Notes: a model not told the origin generated them from the letters alone. 41,964 nt of DNA from Actinophytocola sp. (GCF_009379765.1 NZ_WHTD01000062.1:1-41964), one strand, 5' to 3'; shown: positions 1 through 7,866, counted from the stretch's first letter. Made by a program: numbers and translations.

Positions 1-1
1 A

Positions 2-171
2 CCTAGTGTCGTGAGTCCGAGGAACGTTTGCGTTTGCCGGGGCCCAGATCGCCCCTGGCCGCGTTGTCGGGAAAACCGAATACGACCCGGTATGAGGGAT
101 TCCCTCCGCCTCGCCAGGAACGATCTGGATCCCCGGCAAACATCAAACAACCTCGAACTCACGACACTAGG
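2..171. mobile_element. MITE-like fold-back element with long terminal inverted repeats
   Basis: The outer 21 bp at 2-22 and 151-171 are inverted repeats with 20 of 21 positions matching; the tips read CCTAGTGTCGTGAG and CTCACGACACTAGG. The similarity continues inward in imperfect form (TTTGCCGGGG and CAGATCG are shared by both arms), so each arm is about 55 nt. There is no coding capacity. A TA dinucleotide sits just outside GTGTCGTGAG at both ends, which would fit a TA target duplication of the IS630/Tc1 kind. Non-autonomous element status is inferred; no transposase is visible. Confidence 0.7.
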
Positions 172-179
172 ATCGGCGC

Positions 180-560
180 GTGATCAGTGCCCTCTCGACG
201 ACGCTCACCTTCGTCGCGCTCGGCGCCGCGCTGTGGGCCGTCGTGCTGATGATCGCCGGCACGCCGGTGCGGCCCGACCGCTGGCACGGGGTGGGGCTGC
301 TCGGCGTCATGGCGCTGCTCGAGCTCGGCCTGCTCGGGCAGGCGAGCGTCGGGCTCGTCCAGCTGTTCACCACCGAACGCGAGGTGGCGGAGTTCGCGTT
401 CGTCGGCTACCTCATCGGGCCGCTGCTGGTGGTCCCGCTCGCCGCGCTCTGGTCGCTCGCCGAGCGGACCCGCTGGGGCCCGGGCGTGCTGGTGATCGGC
501 TGCCTCACGATTCCGGTGATGATCCTGCGGCTGGGCCAGGTGTGGGACGCGCATGGCTGA
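180..560 (+). CDS. small integral membrane protein, unknown function
   Basis: A 126-residue protein starting with GTG at 180. It is almost entirely hydrophobic, with about four membrane segments: roughly residues 5-26, 38-58, 73-95 and 102-120. No enzymatic motif is visible. It overlaps the next gene by 8 nt, so the two are probably translated together and may form a small membrane complex. Such paired proteins of about 130 residues with four TM segments are common and uncharacterised in actinobacteria. It begins just after the inverted-repeat element, whose outer arm may therefore contain or disturb its promoter. Recognised only as a membrane protein. Confidence 0.75.
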   Translation: MISALSTTLTFVALGAALWAVVLMIAGTPVRPDRWHGVGLLGVMALLELGLLGQASVGLVQLFTTEREVAEFAFVGYLIGPLLVVPLAALWSLAERTRWGPGVLVIGCLTIPVMILRLGQVWDAHG

Positions 561-957
561 CCTCGCCACCCGCACCCGGTCCGGCCCCGGGCGGATCCTG
601 ATCACCGTCTACGCCGTGTTCGCGCTCGCCGCGACGGCGCGGTCGGCCGTGCAGATCGGCACCCGCTTCGACGAGGCGCCGCTCGCCTACCTGCTGTCCG
701 CGTTCGCCGCGGTGGTCTACATCGTCGCGACCGTGAGCCTGGCCCGCGGCAACCGCACCTCGCGACGGGTGGCCACGGTGTCGATCGTGGTCGAGCTGGT
801 CGGCGTGCTCACCGTCGGCACACTCAGTCTCGTTGACCCGCAAGCGTTTCCGGACGCCACCGTGTGGTCGGACTACGGTCAGGGCTACGGCTACGTGCCG
901 GCCGTGCTGCCGCTGCTCGGCCTGTGGTGGCTGCGCGTCACGGCCCGCACAAACTAG
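553..957 (+). CDS. small integral membrane protein, unknown function
   Basis: A 134-residue protein starting with ATG at 553, inside the end of the preceding membrane gene. Predicted topology is a short polar N-terminus (MADLATRTRSGPG) followed by four hydrophobic segments at about residues 14-34, 46-64, 75-95 and 113-130. A tyrosine/glycine-rich loop (DYGQGYGY) precedes the last helix. It shares size and topology with its upstream neighbour, suggesting a co-translated pair of membrane subunits. No domain is recognised. Confidence 0.75.
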   Translation: MADLATRTRSGPGRILITVYAVFALAATARSAVQIGTRFDEAPLAYLLSAFAAVVYIVATVSLARGNRTSRRVATVSIVVELVGVLTVGTLSLVDPQAFPDATVWSDYGQGYGYVPAVLPLLGLWWLRVTARTN

Positions 958-1017
958 CCCCGACCCGCCCTCACCCCGCCGACCCGACCCACCAGGCAGA
1001 CGTGTCGCCCCCCCACC

Positions 1018-1245
1018 GTCGCCGTGTCGACCCCTCACGTCGCCATGTCGACCCCTCACGTCGCCATGTCGACCGACCAGGCAGCCATGTCGACCGGTTG
1101 CGGCGCCCATGCGACCGGCCACGCTACGCCGCGGCGAGTCGACTCATCGACGTGGCACGCCGACTCACCAACGTGGCACGCCGACTCACCGACGCGGCGA
1201 GTCGACTCACCGACGTGGCACGCCGACTCGGCCACGTGGCACGTC
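1018..1245. repeat. two arrays of 21-bp tandem repeats in an intergenic region
   Basis: Array 1 has four units at 1018-1038, 1039-1059, 1060-1080 and 1081-1101 (core GCCATGTCGACC). Array 2 has five units at 1141-1161, 1162-1182, 1183-1203, 1204-1224 and 1225-1245 (core GACTCACCGACGTGGCACG). The reverse complement of array 1 resembles array 2, both containing GTCGAC and CGACGTG, so the arrays look like inverted relatives. The 21-bp period makes every frame open and heptad-repetitive, producing spurious peptides. The whole 958-1289 gap contains nothing else recognisable. Confidence 0.85.
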
Positions 1246-1289
1246 GGTCGGCGGTGCTCGCGGGCGGCTGACCGGTGTAGGAATGGGCC

Positions 1290-1880
1290 ATGAAGCACGT
1301 CGAGGTCTGGCGGGGCGCCCACGGGGACCCGGTGCCGCCGTTCGGGCCGCTGCCCGGTGTACGCCTCGGCGACACACTCGCCTACGAGTTCCAGCTGCCC
1401 GACCGGTTCGAGCCGTGGCCCGGCCGCACGCTCCTCGAGCGGGTGTTCGTGCTGCTCGACCTCGGGGTGAGCATGGCCCGCCCGTGCTGGCGGCGGATGC
1501 GCGCGCCGGACGGCGGCGAGATCGCCGGCATCGACGCCGGCCTCGACGAGCCGGCCACGTGGTACGTCGACCTGATCCACGTCACCCAGGAGCAGGACCG
1601 CGTCGTCCTCCGGGATCTCTACATCGACGTCATGGTCCCCACCGACGGCCGCCACCAGCGGCTCCTCGACCTCCACGAGTTCGCCGACGCCGTCGAGGAC
1701 GACCGGCTCGACATCCCCACCGCCGTCGACGCGCTGCGCCGCTGGCAGCAGTTCCTCGACCGCCACCTGCACGGCGGCCGCGACCCCGCCGCCCGGTGGA
1801 CCGACTTCCCACCCCAGCGGGTACGGGCGCTCTCGGGACTCCCGGGCCCGCTGGGTCCGGTCGTCACGGTGCCGGGCTGA
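1290..1880 (+). CDS. DUF402 family protein
   Basis: A 196-residue soluble protein starting with ATG at 1290. The central and C-terminal part (about residues 85-165) carries the DUF402 pattern: WYVDLIHV, an acidic RDLYIDVMVP strand, LLDLHEFADAVE and a helix with LRRWQQFLDRHL. DUF402 proteins include FomD-like nucleotidyl hydrolases whose acidic residues bind metal, but the substrate of this one cannot be inferred. Its 3' end overlaps the end of the convergent GH42 relic by 17 nt. It is preceded by the 21-bp repeat arrays and has no operon partner. Confidence 0.8.
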   Translation: MKHVEVWRGAHGDPVPPFGPLPGVRLGDTLAYEFQLPDRFEPWPGRTLLERVFVLLDLGVSMARPCWRRMRAPDGGEIAGIDAGLDEPATWYVDLIHVTQEQDRVVLRDLYIDVMVPTDGRHQRLLDLHEFADAVEDDRLDIPTAVDALRRWQQFLDRHLHGGRDPAARWTDFPPQRVRALSGLPGPLGPVVTVPG

Positions 1881-2054
1881 GCCGGGCCACCAATACGCCA
1901 CGCGTGGCGAGCGGCACATGCTCGGCGAGCCGGTCCCCGGTGAGCGCGTCGCGCGCTCCGGCCGGCCCGCGCACGGTCACTGCTCCGGGTTGTAGTCGGC
2001 GCCGAACGCGAACCCGCCGAGTCTCGTTCGGATGATCGACGTCATCCCCCGCAT
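1864..2054 (-). pseudogene. relic of a GH42 beta-galactosidase, internally deleted
   Basis: On the minus strand, an open frame starting near 2054 (or the ATG at 2045) reads TRLGGFAFGADYNPEQ, the diagnostic N-terminus of GH42 beta-galactosidases, and stops immediately at 1977. In another frame the sequence continues as VRGPAGARDALTGDRLAEHV then LATRGVLVARLSPAP and stops at 1864, which resembles the C-terminal strand region of the same family. About 600 internal residues are therefore missing between preserved ends. The relic faces the FadR-type regulator at 2203 across what would have been a shared promoter region, so the regulator may once have controlled it. Confidence 0.72.
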
Positions 2055-2202
2055 GCACCTCTCGGTGGCGTCTCCGGTACCAACATCGGACATGGGACGT
2101 AGGATGACTGCGGACCGTACGCGTGACCGAGCCCGGTCCGCAAGGGTCGGCCGTACGGTGCCGGGTTGCTCTGGTGTTGGCCGTCGGACGTGGGAGGTCC
2201 TC
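2055..2202 (+). promoter_or_regulatory. divergent control region: putative -10 and leader stem-loop
   Basis: The region between the GH42 relic and the FadR-type gene holds a possible -10 box TAGGAT at 2100-2105. An inverted repeat with 8-bp perfect arms, ACCGTACG (2114-2121) and CGTACGGT (2152-2159), would fold in the 5' leader or serve as an operator. A KpnI-like palindrome GGTACC lies near 2076. A good Shine-Dalgarno GGGAGG sits at 2192-2197. Assignment is by pattern only. Confidence 0.35.
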
Positions 2203-2928
2203 GTGACGGATGCGCACACCCCGGCCCGGCTGGCCACCCGGATGGGCCGGGCCATCCGGGACGAGATCACCAGCCTGATCCTCAGCCGCGGCCTCACGAC
2301 GGGCGACCCGCTGCCGACGGAGACCGAGCTGGCCGAGGCGCTCGGGGTGAGCCGCAACTCCGTGCGCGAGGCGCTGAAGGCACTGCAGGCCCTGGACATC
2401 GTGGAGATCCGGCACGGCTACGGGACCTATGTCGGCCGCCTGTCCCTGGACCCCCTGGCCGACGGCCTCACCTTCCGGGCACTGCACGACATCGGCCACG
2501 ACCTGCGCTCGCTGGACGAGATCCTCGAGGTGCGCGAAGCCCTGGAGGGCGCGCTGATCCGCCGCGTGGCGGCGGTGGTCCCGGCCGCCGACCTCGACGC
2601 GCTGGAGGAGGTGTGCCGCCGCATGAACGAGCGCGCGAAGTCCGGCGACACCTTCGCCGAGGAGGACCGCGAGTTCCACGAGCTGCTGTACCGCTCGCTG
2701 GACAACGCGCTGGTGACCCAGCTGCTCCGCGCCTTCTGGGACGTCTTCCACCGGGTGAGCCACCGCCTGGGCGGCACGGACCCGAACCCGGCCCAGACGG
2801 TCCGCCGCCACCGCGCGATCGTCACCGCGCTACGGAAGCAGGACGTCGACCGGGCAGAGAAGGCGATGGTGGCACACTTCCGCAACCTGGACGTCCGGGT
2901 GGCCCAGCTCCGCTCGAGCCGGCCCTGA
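2203..2928 (+). CDS. GntR/FadR-family transcriptional regulator
   Basis: A 241-residue regulator starting with GTG at 2203, chosen because GGGAGG lies 5 nt upstream and the winged helix begins shortly after. Residues about 10-75 form the GntR wHTH (LPTETELAEALGVSRNSVRE, then a wing reading IRHGYGTYVG). Residues about 90-230 are the all-helical FCD effector domain, with the metal/ligand-binding pattern E-x3-R, D-x2-FH (EEDREFHELLY) and a late HRAI. FadR-subfamily proteins bind carboxylated or sugar-acid effectors and repress adjacent genes. Its natural divergent target appears to be the dead GH42 gene, so it may now be an orphan or act elsewhere. Confidence 0.9.
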   Translation: MTDAHTPARLATRMGRAIRDEITSLILSRGLTTGDPLPTETELAEALGVSRNSVREALKALQALDIVEIRHGYGTYVGRLSLDPLADGLTFRALHDIGHDLRSLDEILEVREALEGALIRRVAAVVPAADLDALEEVCRRMNERAKSGDTFAEEDREFHELLYRSLDNALVTQLLRAFWDVFHRVSHRLGGTDPNPAQTVRRHRAIVTALRKQDVDRAEKAMVAHFRNLDVRVAQLRSSRP

Positions 2929-2987
2929 CGGAACGCGGCTCGCGAATAGTTGTGGCGCCGGCCGGGCGAGCCGGACACACTGCCCGC

Positions 2988-3374
2988 ATGAACACGGTCT
3001 CGGAGGCGCACGGCGTGCGGGTGCTGACCGTCGAACCGGACACGCCGACGTTGGGTGACGAGAACGACGCGGTCGAGCTGATCGGCGCCGCGTACGGTGC
3101 GGACGCGTCGGTCGTCGTCGTGCCGGTGGAGCAGGTGGACGAGCGGTTCTTCACGCTCGGCACCCGGATCGCCGGCGAGGTCGTGCGCAAGTTCCAGATC
3201 TACCAGGTTCGGCTGGTCGTGCTGGGCGACATCACCGCGCACCTGGCCAGCGAGTCGTTCCGGGCGTTCGTGCACGAGATCAACAAGGGCACCGACATCT
3301 GGTTCCTCGCCGACCGCGCCGCGCTGGACGAGCGGCTGCGCGCATCTGACGAAACTCTGGGACGATCACGGTAG
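2988..3374 (+). CDS. DUF4180 domain protein
   Basis: A 128-residue single-domain protein starting with ATG at 2988. It has the DUF4180 layout: N-terminal VRVLTVEPDTPTLGDENDAV, a central VVVVPVEQVDERFFTLGTRIAGEVVRKF helix-strand unit and a C-terminal FRAFVHEINKG followed by IWFLADRAALDERL. Function of the family is unknown; the fold resembles STAS-like alpha/beta proteins. It stands alone downstream of the FadR gene, with a 59-nt gap, and 20 nt before the acetyltransferase gene. Confidence 0.8.
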   Translation: MNTVSEAHGVRVLTVEPDTPTLGDENDAVELIGAAYGADASVVVVPVEQVDERFFTLGTRIAGEVVRKFQIYQVRLVVLGDITAHLASESFRAFVHEINKGTDIWFLADRAALDERLRASDETLGRSR

Positions 3375-3394
3375 AGCCCACGAGAAGAGGTGCC

Positions 3395-3715
3395 ATGGCG
3401 CAGGACTCAGCAGACGCCCGAGTCGAGCTGAACGCCGACAAGTACCGGTACGAGCTGTACGTCGGCGACAAGCTCGCCGGGTTCGCCCAGTATCACGACA
3501 GCGGCAACCGGGTCGTGTTCACGCACAGCGAGGTCGACGAGGCGTTCGCCGGCAGGGGTCTGGGCAAGGTGCTGGCCGGGGGCGCCCTCGACGACGCGGT
3601 GGCGCGGGAGAAGGTCATCGTGCCGCTGTGCCCGTTCATCGCCGCCTACCTGCGCAAGAACCTCGACACGTACAAGGGACACATCGAGGCGCCCCCGGAG
3701 GGCGGTCGGTCTTGA
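3395..3715 (+). CDS. small GNAT-like N-acetyltransferase (COG2388 type)
   Basis: A 106-residue compact GNAT protein of the YjdJ/COG2388 type, starting with ATG at 3395 after the Shine-Dalgarno GAGAAGAGG. Features are a strand pair YELYVGDKLAGFAQYHD, then VVFTHSEVDEAFAGRGLGKVLAGGALDDA, containing the acetyl-CoA pyrophosphate loop (GRGLGK), and a C-terminal CPFIAAYLRKN typical of this subfamily. The substrate is unknown. Its stop overlaps the TTG start of the pirin gene (TTGA), implying co-translation. Confidence 0.88.
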   Translation: MAQDSADARVELNADKYRYELYVGDKLAGFAQYHDSGNRVVFTHSEVDEAFAGRGLGKVLAGGALDDAVAREKVIVPLCPFIAAYLRKNLDTYKGHIEAPPEGGRS

Positions 3716-4689
3716 GCAATCTCGACACGCATCCTGATGTGCTCGTCTGCAAGACCGCGGCGGACGACCACGCGGTCGCGCTGCTGTTCGCGCCGCGAGA
3801 CGTGCCGCTCGGCGGCCTGCGGGGGATGCGCGTCGACCGGGTGCTGCCGCAGCGCACGCTGCCGACCGTGGGCGCGTGGTGTTTCCTGGACCTGTTCGGG
3901 CCCAACCGGACGCGGATGAGCGTGCTCCCCCACCCGCACACCGGGTTGCAGACGGTCACCTGGCCGCTCGCGGGGCAGATCCACCACCGGGACAGCGTGG
4001 GCAGCGACGTGCTCGTCCGGCCGGGTCAGCTCAACCTGATGACCGGCGGCCGCGGCGTCGCACACTCCGAGATCTCCGCCGACCCCGACCCGACCGCGGG
4101 CTCGGTCCTGCACGGGCTGCAGCTCTGGGTGGCGCTGCCCACGGAGAAGGCCGGCATGGCGCCCGACTTCGAGCAGCACCTCGACCTCCCGGTGTACGCC
4201 CACGGCGGGGTGACGGCCACGGTGTTCGTCGGCACCTTCGGCGACGCGGTGTCGCCGGCCACCGTGCACACCCCGCTGGTCGGCGCCGACCTCCAGGTGG
4301 CCGCGCACGCCGGCACCACTGTCCCGCTGCGCCCCGACTTCGAGCACGCGCTGCTGGCCGTCGACGGCACGCTGATGGTCTCCGGCGTCGCGGTGCCCGC
4401 CGGCCGGCTGCTCTACCTCGGCACCGGGCGCGCGGAGCTCACCCTGTCCACCAACGGCACGGCGGTGCGCGCGGTGCTGCTCGGCGGCGAGCCGTTCCCG
4501 GACGAGCTGGTCATGTGGTGGAACTTCGTGGGCCGCAGCCACGACGAGATCGCCGCCGCGCGCGCGGACTGGGAGACCGAGGGCCAGACCAGGTTCGGCC
4601 GGGTAGCCGGGCACGGCGGCGCGCGAATTCCCGCCCCTGAGCTGCCGAACGTCCGACTGACACCCCGTCGGCACGGGCACCGGGGCTGA
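3712..4689 (+). CDS. pirin family protein
   Basis: A 325-residue bicupin. The TTG start at 3712 is preferred because it overlaps the upstream stop (TTGA) and lies just downstream of GGAGGGCGG. The N-terminal cupin contains the pirin hallmark PHPHTGLQTVTWPLAG...HHRDSVGS...LNLMTGGRGVAHSE, including metal-ligand histidines and the terminal HSE. The C-terminal cupin runs from about residue 170 to 290. Pirins are Fe(II)-binding proteins, some with quercetinase activity and some acting as regulators of pyruvate metabolism; which applies here is unknown. The C-terminal 40 residues are low-complexity and Arg/Pro rich. Confidence 0.9.
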   Translation: MSNLDTHPDVLVCKTAADDHAVALLFAPRDVPLGGLRGMRVDRVLPQRTLPTVGAWCFLDLFGPNRTRMSVLPHPHTGLQTVTWPLAGQIHHRDSVGSDVLVRPGQLNLMTGGRGVAHSEISADPDPTAGSVLHGLQLWVALPTEKAGMAPDFEQHLDLPVYAHGGVTATVFVGTFGDAVSPATVHTPLVGADLQVAAHAGTTVPLRPDFEHALLAVDGTLMVSGVAVPAGRLLYLGTGRAELTLSTNGTAVRAVLLGGEPFPDELVMWWNFVGRSHDEIAAARADWETEGQTRFGRVAGHGGARIPAPELPNVRLTPRRHGHRG

Positions 4690-4719
4690 CGAGCGGGTTA
4701 CGGGATCCGGTGACACGAC

Positions 4720-4738
4720 GCGGGTTCGCGTTACCCGC
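4720..4738. terminator. possible stem-loop between convergent genes
   Basis: Arms GCGGGT (4720-4725) and ACCCGC (4733-4738) enclose a 7-nt loop between the convergent pirin gene and dehydrogenase gene. It is short and lacks a T-tract, so termination is only a suggestion. The rest of 4690-4846 shows no gene. Confidence 0.3.
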
Positions 4739-4846
4739 ACGCGTTCCGGGTACGACACCGCGTCGTTCGACCCGCCGCTGTACCAATCGCCGGCACCGAC
4801 GCCGCCGGCTCGTGGCGGACCCTCGCCGGGCTCCCGCTGGGCCGGC

Positions 4847-5803
4847 TCAGGAGATGACCCGGACCGGCGCGCCGGCGTGGAAGGCGGCGATGTCGGCCAC
4901 CATGTCCCGGAAGAACACGTCGAACGTCCTCCGCGACACGTACCCGAGATGCGGCGTGAGCACGGTGTTCGGCAGGTCGATCAGCGGGTGACCGGCCGGC
5001 AGCGGCTCGCTGCCGTACACGTCCAGCCCCAGCCCGGCGAGCCGTCCGTGGGTCATCGCGTCGATCAGCGCCCGCTCGTCGATGAGCGGCCCGCGCGAGG
5101 TGTTGACCAGGTACGCGGTGGGCTTCATCAGCGCCAGCTCCGGCGCGCCGAGGAGGCCGCGGGTGCGGTTGCTCAGCCGCAGGTGCAGTGTCACCACGTC
5201 GGCCGAGGCCAGCAGCTCCTCCTTCGAGGAGGCCAGGTCGACCCCGACCTCGGCCGCCCGCTCGGCGGTGAGGTTCTGGCTCCACGCCACCACGCGCATG
5301 CCGAACGCCTGCCCGACCGCGGCCACCCGGGCCCCGATCCGGCCGAGCCCGAGCACGCCCAGGGTGGCGCCGGCGAGGTCGCCGCCCGGCAGCGACCCGG
5401 CCTGCCACTCGCCCCGGCGCAGCGTCGCCTCGGCGGACGGGATCCCGCGCAGCACCGCGAGAACCAGGGCCCAGGTCAGCTCGACGGTCGAGGTGCCGAC
5501 CGAGGCCGTGCCGCACACGGTGACGCCGCGCTCGGCCGCCGCGGCCGTGTCGATCGACGCGTTGGCCATGCCGGCGGTGACGATCAGCCTGAGGTTCGGC
5601 AGCCGCTCGAGCAGCTCCCGCGGCAGCGCGGTGCGCTCGCGCGTCGCCACCACGACGTCGTACGGCGCGAGCCGGGCGGCCAGCTCGCCGACGTCGGCGA
5701 CGTGCTCGTGGATCGGCTCCACCACGATGTCGGCCGGCAGCTCCGACCAGTACGAATAGGACAGTGCGACGTGCTGGTAGTCATCTAGTACGGCAACTCT
5801 CAC
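4847..5803 (-). CDS. D-2-hydroxyacid dehydrogenase (NAD-dependent)
   Basis: About 318 residues when started at the GTG at 5803 (VRVAVLDDYQ), the usual start of this subfamily. An upstream in-frame GTG at 5827 overlaps the stop of the enoyl-CoA hydratase relic (GTGA) and may be the coupled start. The Rossmann domain shows LGVLGLGRIGARVA for NAD binding. Catalytic residues are recognisable: Arg in VNTSRGPLIDE, Glu in DVYGSEPLP, and His in LTPHLGYVS. The family reduces 2-keto acids or oxidises D-2-hydroxyacids; the 'DDYQ' subgroup is not substrate-assigned. It was probably in an operon with the now broken hydratase gene. Confidence 0.9.
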   Translation of the reverse strand: MRVAVLDDYQHVALSYSYWSELPADIVVEPIHEHVADVGELAARLAPYDVVVATRERTALPRELLERLPNLRLIVTAGMANASIDTAAAAERGVTVCGTASVGTSTVELTWALVLAVLRGIPSAEATLRRGEWQAGSLPGGDLAGATLGVLGLGRIGARVAAVGQAFGMRVVAWSQNLTAERAAEVGVDLASSKEELLASADVVTLHLRLSNRTRGLLGAPELALMKPTAYLVNTSRGPLIDERALIDAMTHGRLAGLGLDVYGSEPLPAGHPLIDLPNTVLTPHLGYVSRRTFDVFFRDMVADIAAFHAGAPVRVIS

Positions 5804-5823
5804 CCGGCCGAGGTTACGGGCGA

Positions 5824-6235
5824 TCACTCGGACCTGCGCAGGAACCTCTCGAATCCCTCGCGGGCGTCCTTGCCGTTCAGGGCCAGCGCCTGGGTGACCG
5901 CCGCCAGCTCCAGCGAGGAGTGCAGGTCGCCGGTCGTGCTGGCGTTGACCAGCTTCTTGGTCAGCGACGTGGCCAGGCGCGGGCCGTCGGCGAGCCTGGT
6001 GGCGGCTCGGTGGCGAGCGCGAGGTTGAACCCGCCGCCGTAGGCCACCCCGGACACCGCGGCGACCACCGGCAGCGCGGAGCTCCACACCTCCTCGACGA
6101 GCCGGTGGAACGCCCGCATCAGGCCGAGCAACCCCCGCTCGTCGGCGTTCGCGATGGCGTCGAGGATCGAGTGCGCGTCGCCGCTCCGGAGTCGGTGCCG
6201 GTCAGCTCGTCCATCGACGCTCCCAACGAGGAATG
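5824..6235 (-). pseudogene. enoyl-CoA hydratase/isomerase relic
   Basis: Three minus-strand frames hold collinear crotonase pieces. The first is SLGASMDELTGTDSG (ending near 6180), like the FSLGA segment of the oxyanion-hole region. The second, in another frame, is DAHSILDAIANADERG through SALPVVAAVSGVAYGGGFNLALA, the core oxyanion-hole helix. The third is TRLADGPRLATSLTKKLVN through GFERFLRRSE, the C-terminal helices, stopping at 5824. About 90 residues between the second and third pieces and the first 60 residues of the family are missing, plus at least two frame changes. It is therefore a decayed gene, not a short protein. Confidence 0.85.
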
Positions 6236-6237
6236 TC

Positions 6238-6262
6238 CAGGTGCCGAGAGCGTAGGCACCTG
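6238..6262. promoter_or_regulatory. inverted repeat upstream of the P450 gene
   Basis: Perfect 8-bp arms CAGGTGCC (6238-6245) and GGCACCTG (6255-6262) with a 9-bp spacer, about 30 bp upstream of the putative -35 box of the P450 promoter. The arrangement suits a regulator-binding site; no cognate regulator is adjacent. Confidence 0.45.
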
Positions 6263-6290
6263 CCAGGCAGGCGCACCCACGGTCATCGCC

Positions 6291-6319
6291 TTGACGCGTT
6301 GGGTGACGCTTCCTAGCGT
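6291..6319 (+). promoter_or_regulatory. sigma-70-type promoter for P450-ferredoxin
   Basis: TTGACG at 6291-6296 and TAGCGT at 6314-6319 are separated by 17 bp, close to the actinobacterial housekeeping consensus (TTGAC, TAnnnT). Transcription would start near 6326, leaving a leader of about 30 nt containing the ribosome site GGGGAG just before the ATG at 6355. Confidence 0.6.
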
Positions 6320-6354
6320 GGGTTCGGAGGGACCACGACTCTGGGGAGACGCCG

Positions 6355-7545
6355 ATGACCGCCACGTATCCGACACCGGTCACCTATCCGTTCAACGAGC
6401 CCGGCAGCCTCGGCCTGCACGACGCCTACCGTGCCGCGCAGCGGGAACCGGGCATGATCCGCGTCCAGCTGCCGCACGGCGAGCCGGCCTGGCTCGCCAC
6501 CCGCTACGCCGACGCGCGGCTCGTCCTCGGCGACAACCGGTTCAGCCGCGCCGAGGCGCGCACGCACGACGCGCCGCGCATGCGCGACGGCCAGCTCGAC
6601 TCCGGCATCCTCTCGATGGACCCGCCCGAGCACACCCGGCTGCGCACGCTGGTGGCCAAGGCGTTCACCGTGCGCCGGGTCGAGGAGCTGCGACCCCGCG
6701 GGCGGGACATGGCCGAGGGGCTGGTCGACGACATGGTCGCCGCCGGTCCTCCCGTCGACCTCGTCGACGCGTTCGCGCTGCCGCTGCCGGTCGCGGTGAT
6801 CTGTGAGCTGCTGGGCGTGCCGGTCGAGGACCGCGGCCGGTTCCGTGTCTGGAGCGACGACGCGCTGTCCACCAGCCGGCTCACCGCCGAGCAGTTCGCG
6901 GCGAGCCGGGAGGAGATGCGGGCCTACATGTCCGGGCTCATCGCCCGGCACCGCGCCGAGCCCGCCGACGACCTGATGACCGCGCTGATCGAGGCGCGCG
7001 ACGAGCGCGACCGGCTCAGCGAGCTGGAGCTGGTCGACCTGTGCGCGGGCATCCTGGTGGCCGGGCACGAGACGACCGCCAGCCAGATCCCCAACTTCGT
7101 GCTCACCCTCCTGGACCACCCCCGCCGGCTCGCCCGGCTGCGCGAGGACCCGTCGCTGCTGGCCGGCGCGGTGGAGGAGCTGATGCGGTTCGTGCCGCTG
7201 GGCGCCGGGGCAGGCTTTCCCCGCTACGCCACCGAGGACGTGCTCGTCGGCGACGTGCTGGTGCGGGCGGGCGAGCCCGTGATCGTCGCGATCGGGGCGG
7301 CCAACAGGGACGCGCTGCGCTTCGACGACGCCGACGAGCTGCGCGTCGACCGGCCGGCCGCCCAGCACCTCGGCTTCGGCCACGGGGTGCACCACTGCCT
7401 CGGCGCGGCGCTCGCCCGGATGGAGCTGCAGGAGGCGCTGCGGGTGCTCTTCACGCGGCTGCCTGGGCTGCACCTGGCCGGCGACGTCGAGTGGAAGTCG
7501 GAGATGCTGGTGCGTGGCGCGGTCACGATGCCGGTGGGATGGTGA
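6355..7545 (+). CDS. cytochrome P450
   Basis: A 396-residue soluble bacterial P450 starting with ATG at 6355. All diagnostic motifs are present: I-helix oxygen-binding AGHETT (236-241), K-helix ExxR in VEELMRFVP, and the haem loop FGHGVHHCLGAALAR with the thiolate ligand Cys348. The C-helix HTRLR lies near residue 97. The class resembles the CYP105/107 group that hydroxylates secondary metabolites or xenobiotics; the substrate is unknown. A ferredoxin gene follows after 4 nt and probably supplies electrons; no reductase is present in the window. A convincing promoter and an inverted repeat lie upstream. Confidence 0.95.
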   Translation: MTATYPTPVTYPFNEPGSLGLHDAYRAAQREPGMIRVQLPHGEPAWLATRYADARLVLGDNRFSRAEARTHDAPRMRDGQLDSGILSMDPPEHTRLRTLVAKAFTVRRVEELRPRGRDMAEGLVDDMVAAGPPVDLVDAFALPLPVAVICELLGVPVEDRGRFRVWSDDALSTSRLTAEQFAASREEMRAYMSGLIARHRAEPADDLMTALIEARDERDRLSELELVDLCAGILVAGHETTASQIPNFVLTLLDHPRRLARLREDPSLLAGAVEELMRFVPLGAGAGFPRYATEDVLVGDVLVRAGEPVIVAIGAANRDALRFDDADELRVDRPAAQHLGFGHGVHHCLGAALARMELQEALRVLFTRLPGLHLAGDVEWKSEMLVRGAVTMPVGW

Positions 7546-7549
7546 ACGC

Positions 7550-7765
7550 ATGACCTGGCATCTCGAGGTGGACGAGCAGACGTGCATGGCATCGGGCATG
7601 TGCGCAGGGCTGGCCCCGGAGCTCTTCACGCTGGACGACGACCACGCGCGCCCCCTGGCACCGGACATCGAGCCCGACGAGCTGGCCCTGGACGCGGCCG
7701 ACTCCTGCCCGACCGTGGCGATCACGGTCACCGACGGCGGCAAGGAGATCGGACCCCGCCCCTGA
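7550..7765 (+). CDS. ferredoxin, 3Fe-4S/4Fe-4S type, P450 partner
   Basis: A 71-residue acidic ferredoxin starting with ATG at 7550. It shows the short actinobacterial P450-ferredoxin pattern: C-x5-C in CMASGMC, then a single CP in DSCPTVAI about 40 residues later. Three cysteines fit a 3Fe-4S cluster (a residue other than Cys in the second position of the usual quartet). It is 4 nt downstream of the P450 stop and must be co-transcribed. It would shuttle single electrons from an unlinked ferredoxin reductase to the P450. Confidence 0.92.
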   Translation: MTWHLEVDEQTCMASGMCAGLAPELFTLDDDHARPLAPDIEPDELALDAADSCPTVAITVTDGGKEIGPRP

Positions 7766-7866
7766 GAGGCCCCTGAGAAGTCCCTGTGAACCCGGTCGTA
7801 ACGGGCACAGCGCGGTTTCCCGCCGCGTTGATCCGGGTAGCACCACTTCACCTGGAGGTGACCTTG

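Noticed and set aside
1024..1293. Heptad-repeat peptides (MSTPHVA, ACHVGES) encoded in the 21-bp arrays on either strand
   Set aside because: They are a by-product of the 21-bp period; no ribosome site or domain supports translation.
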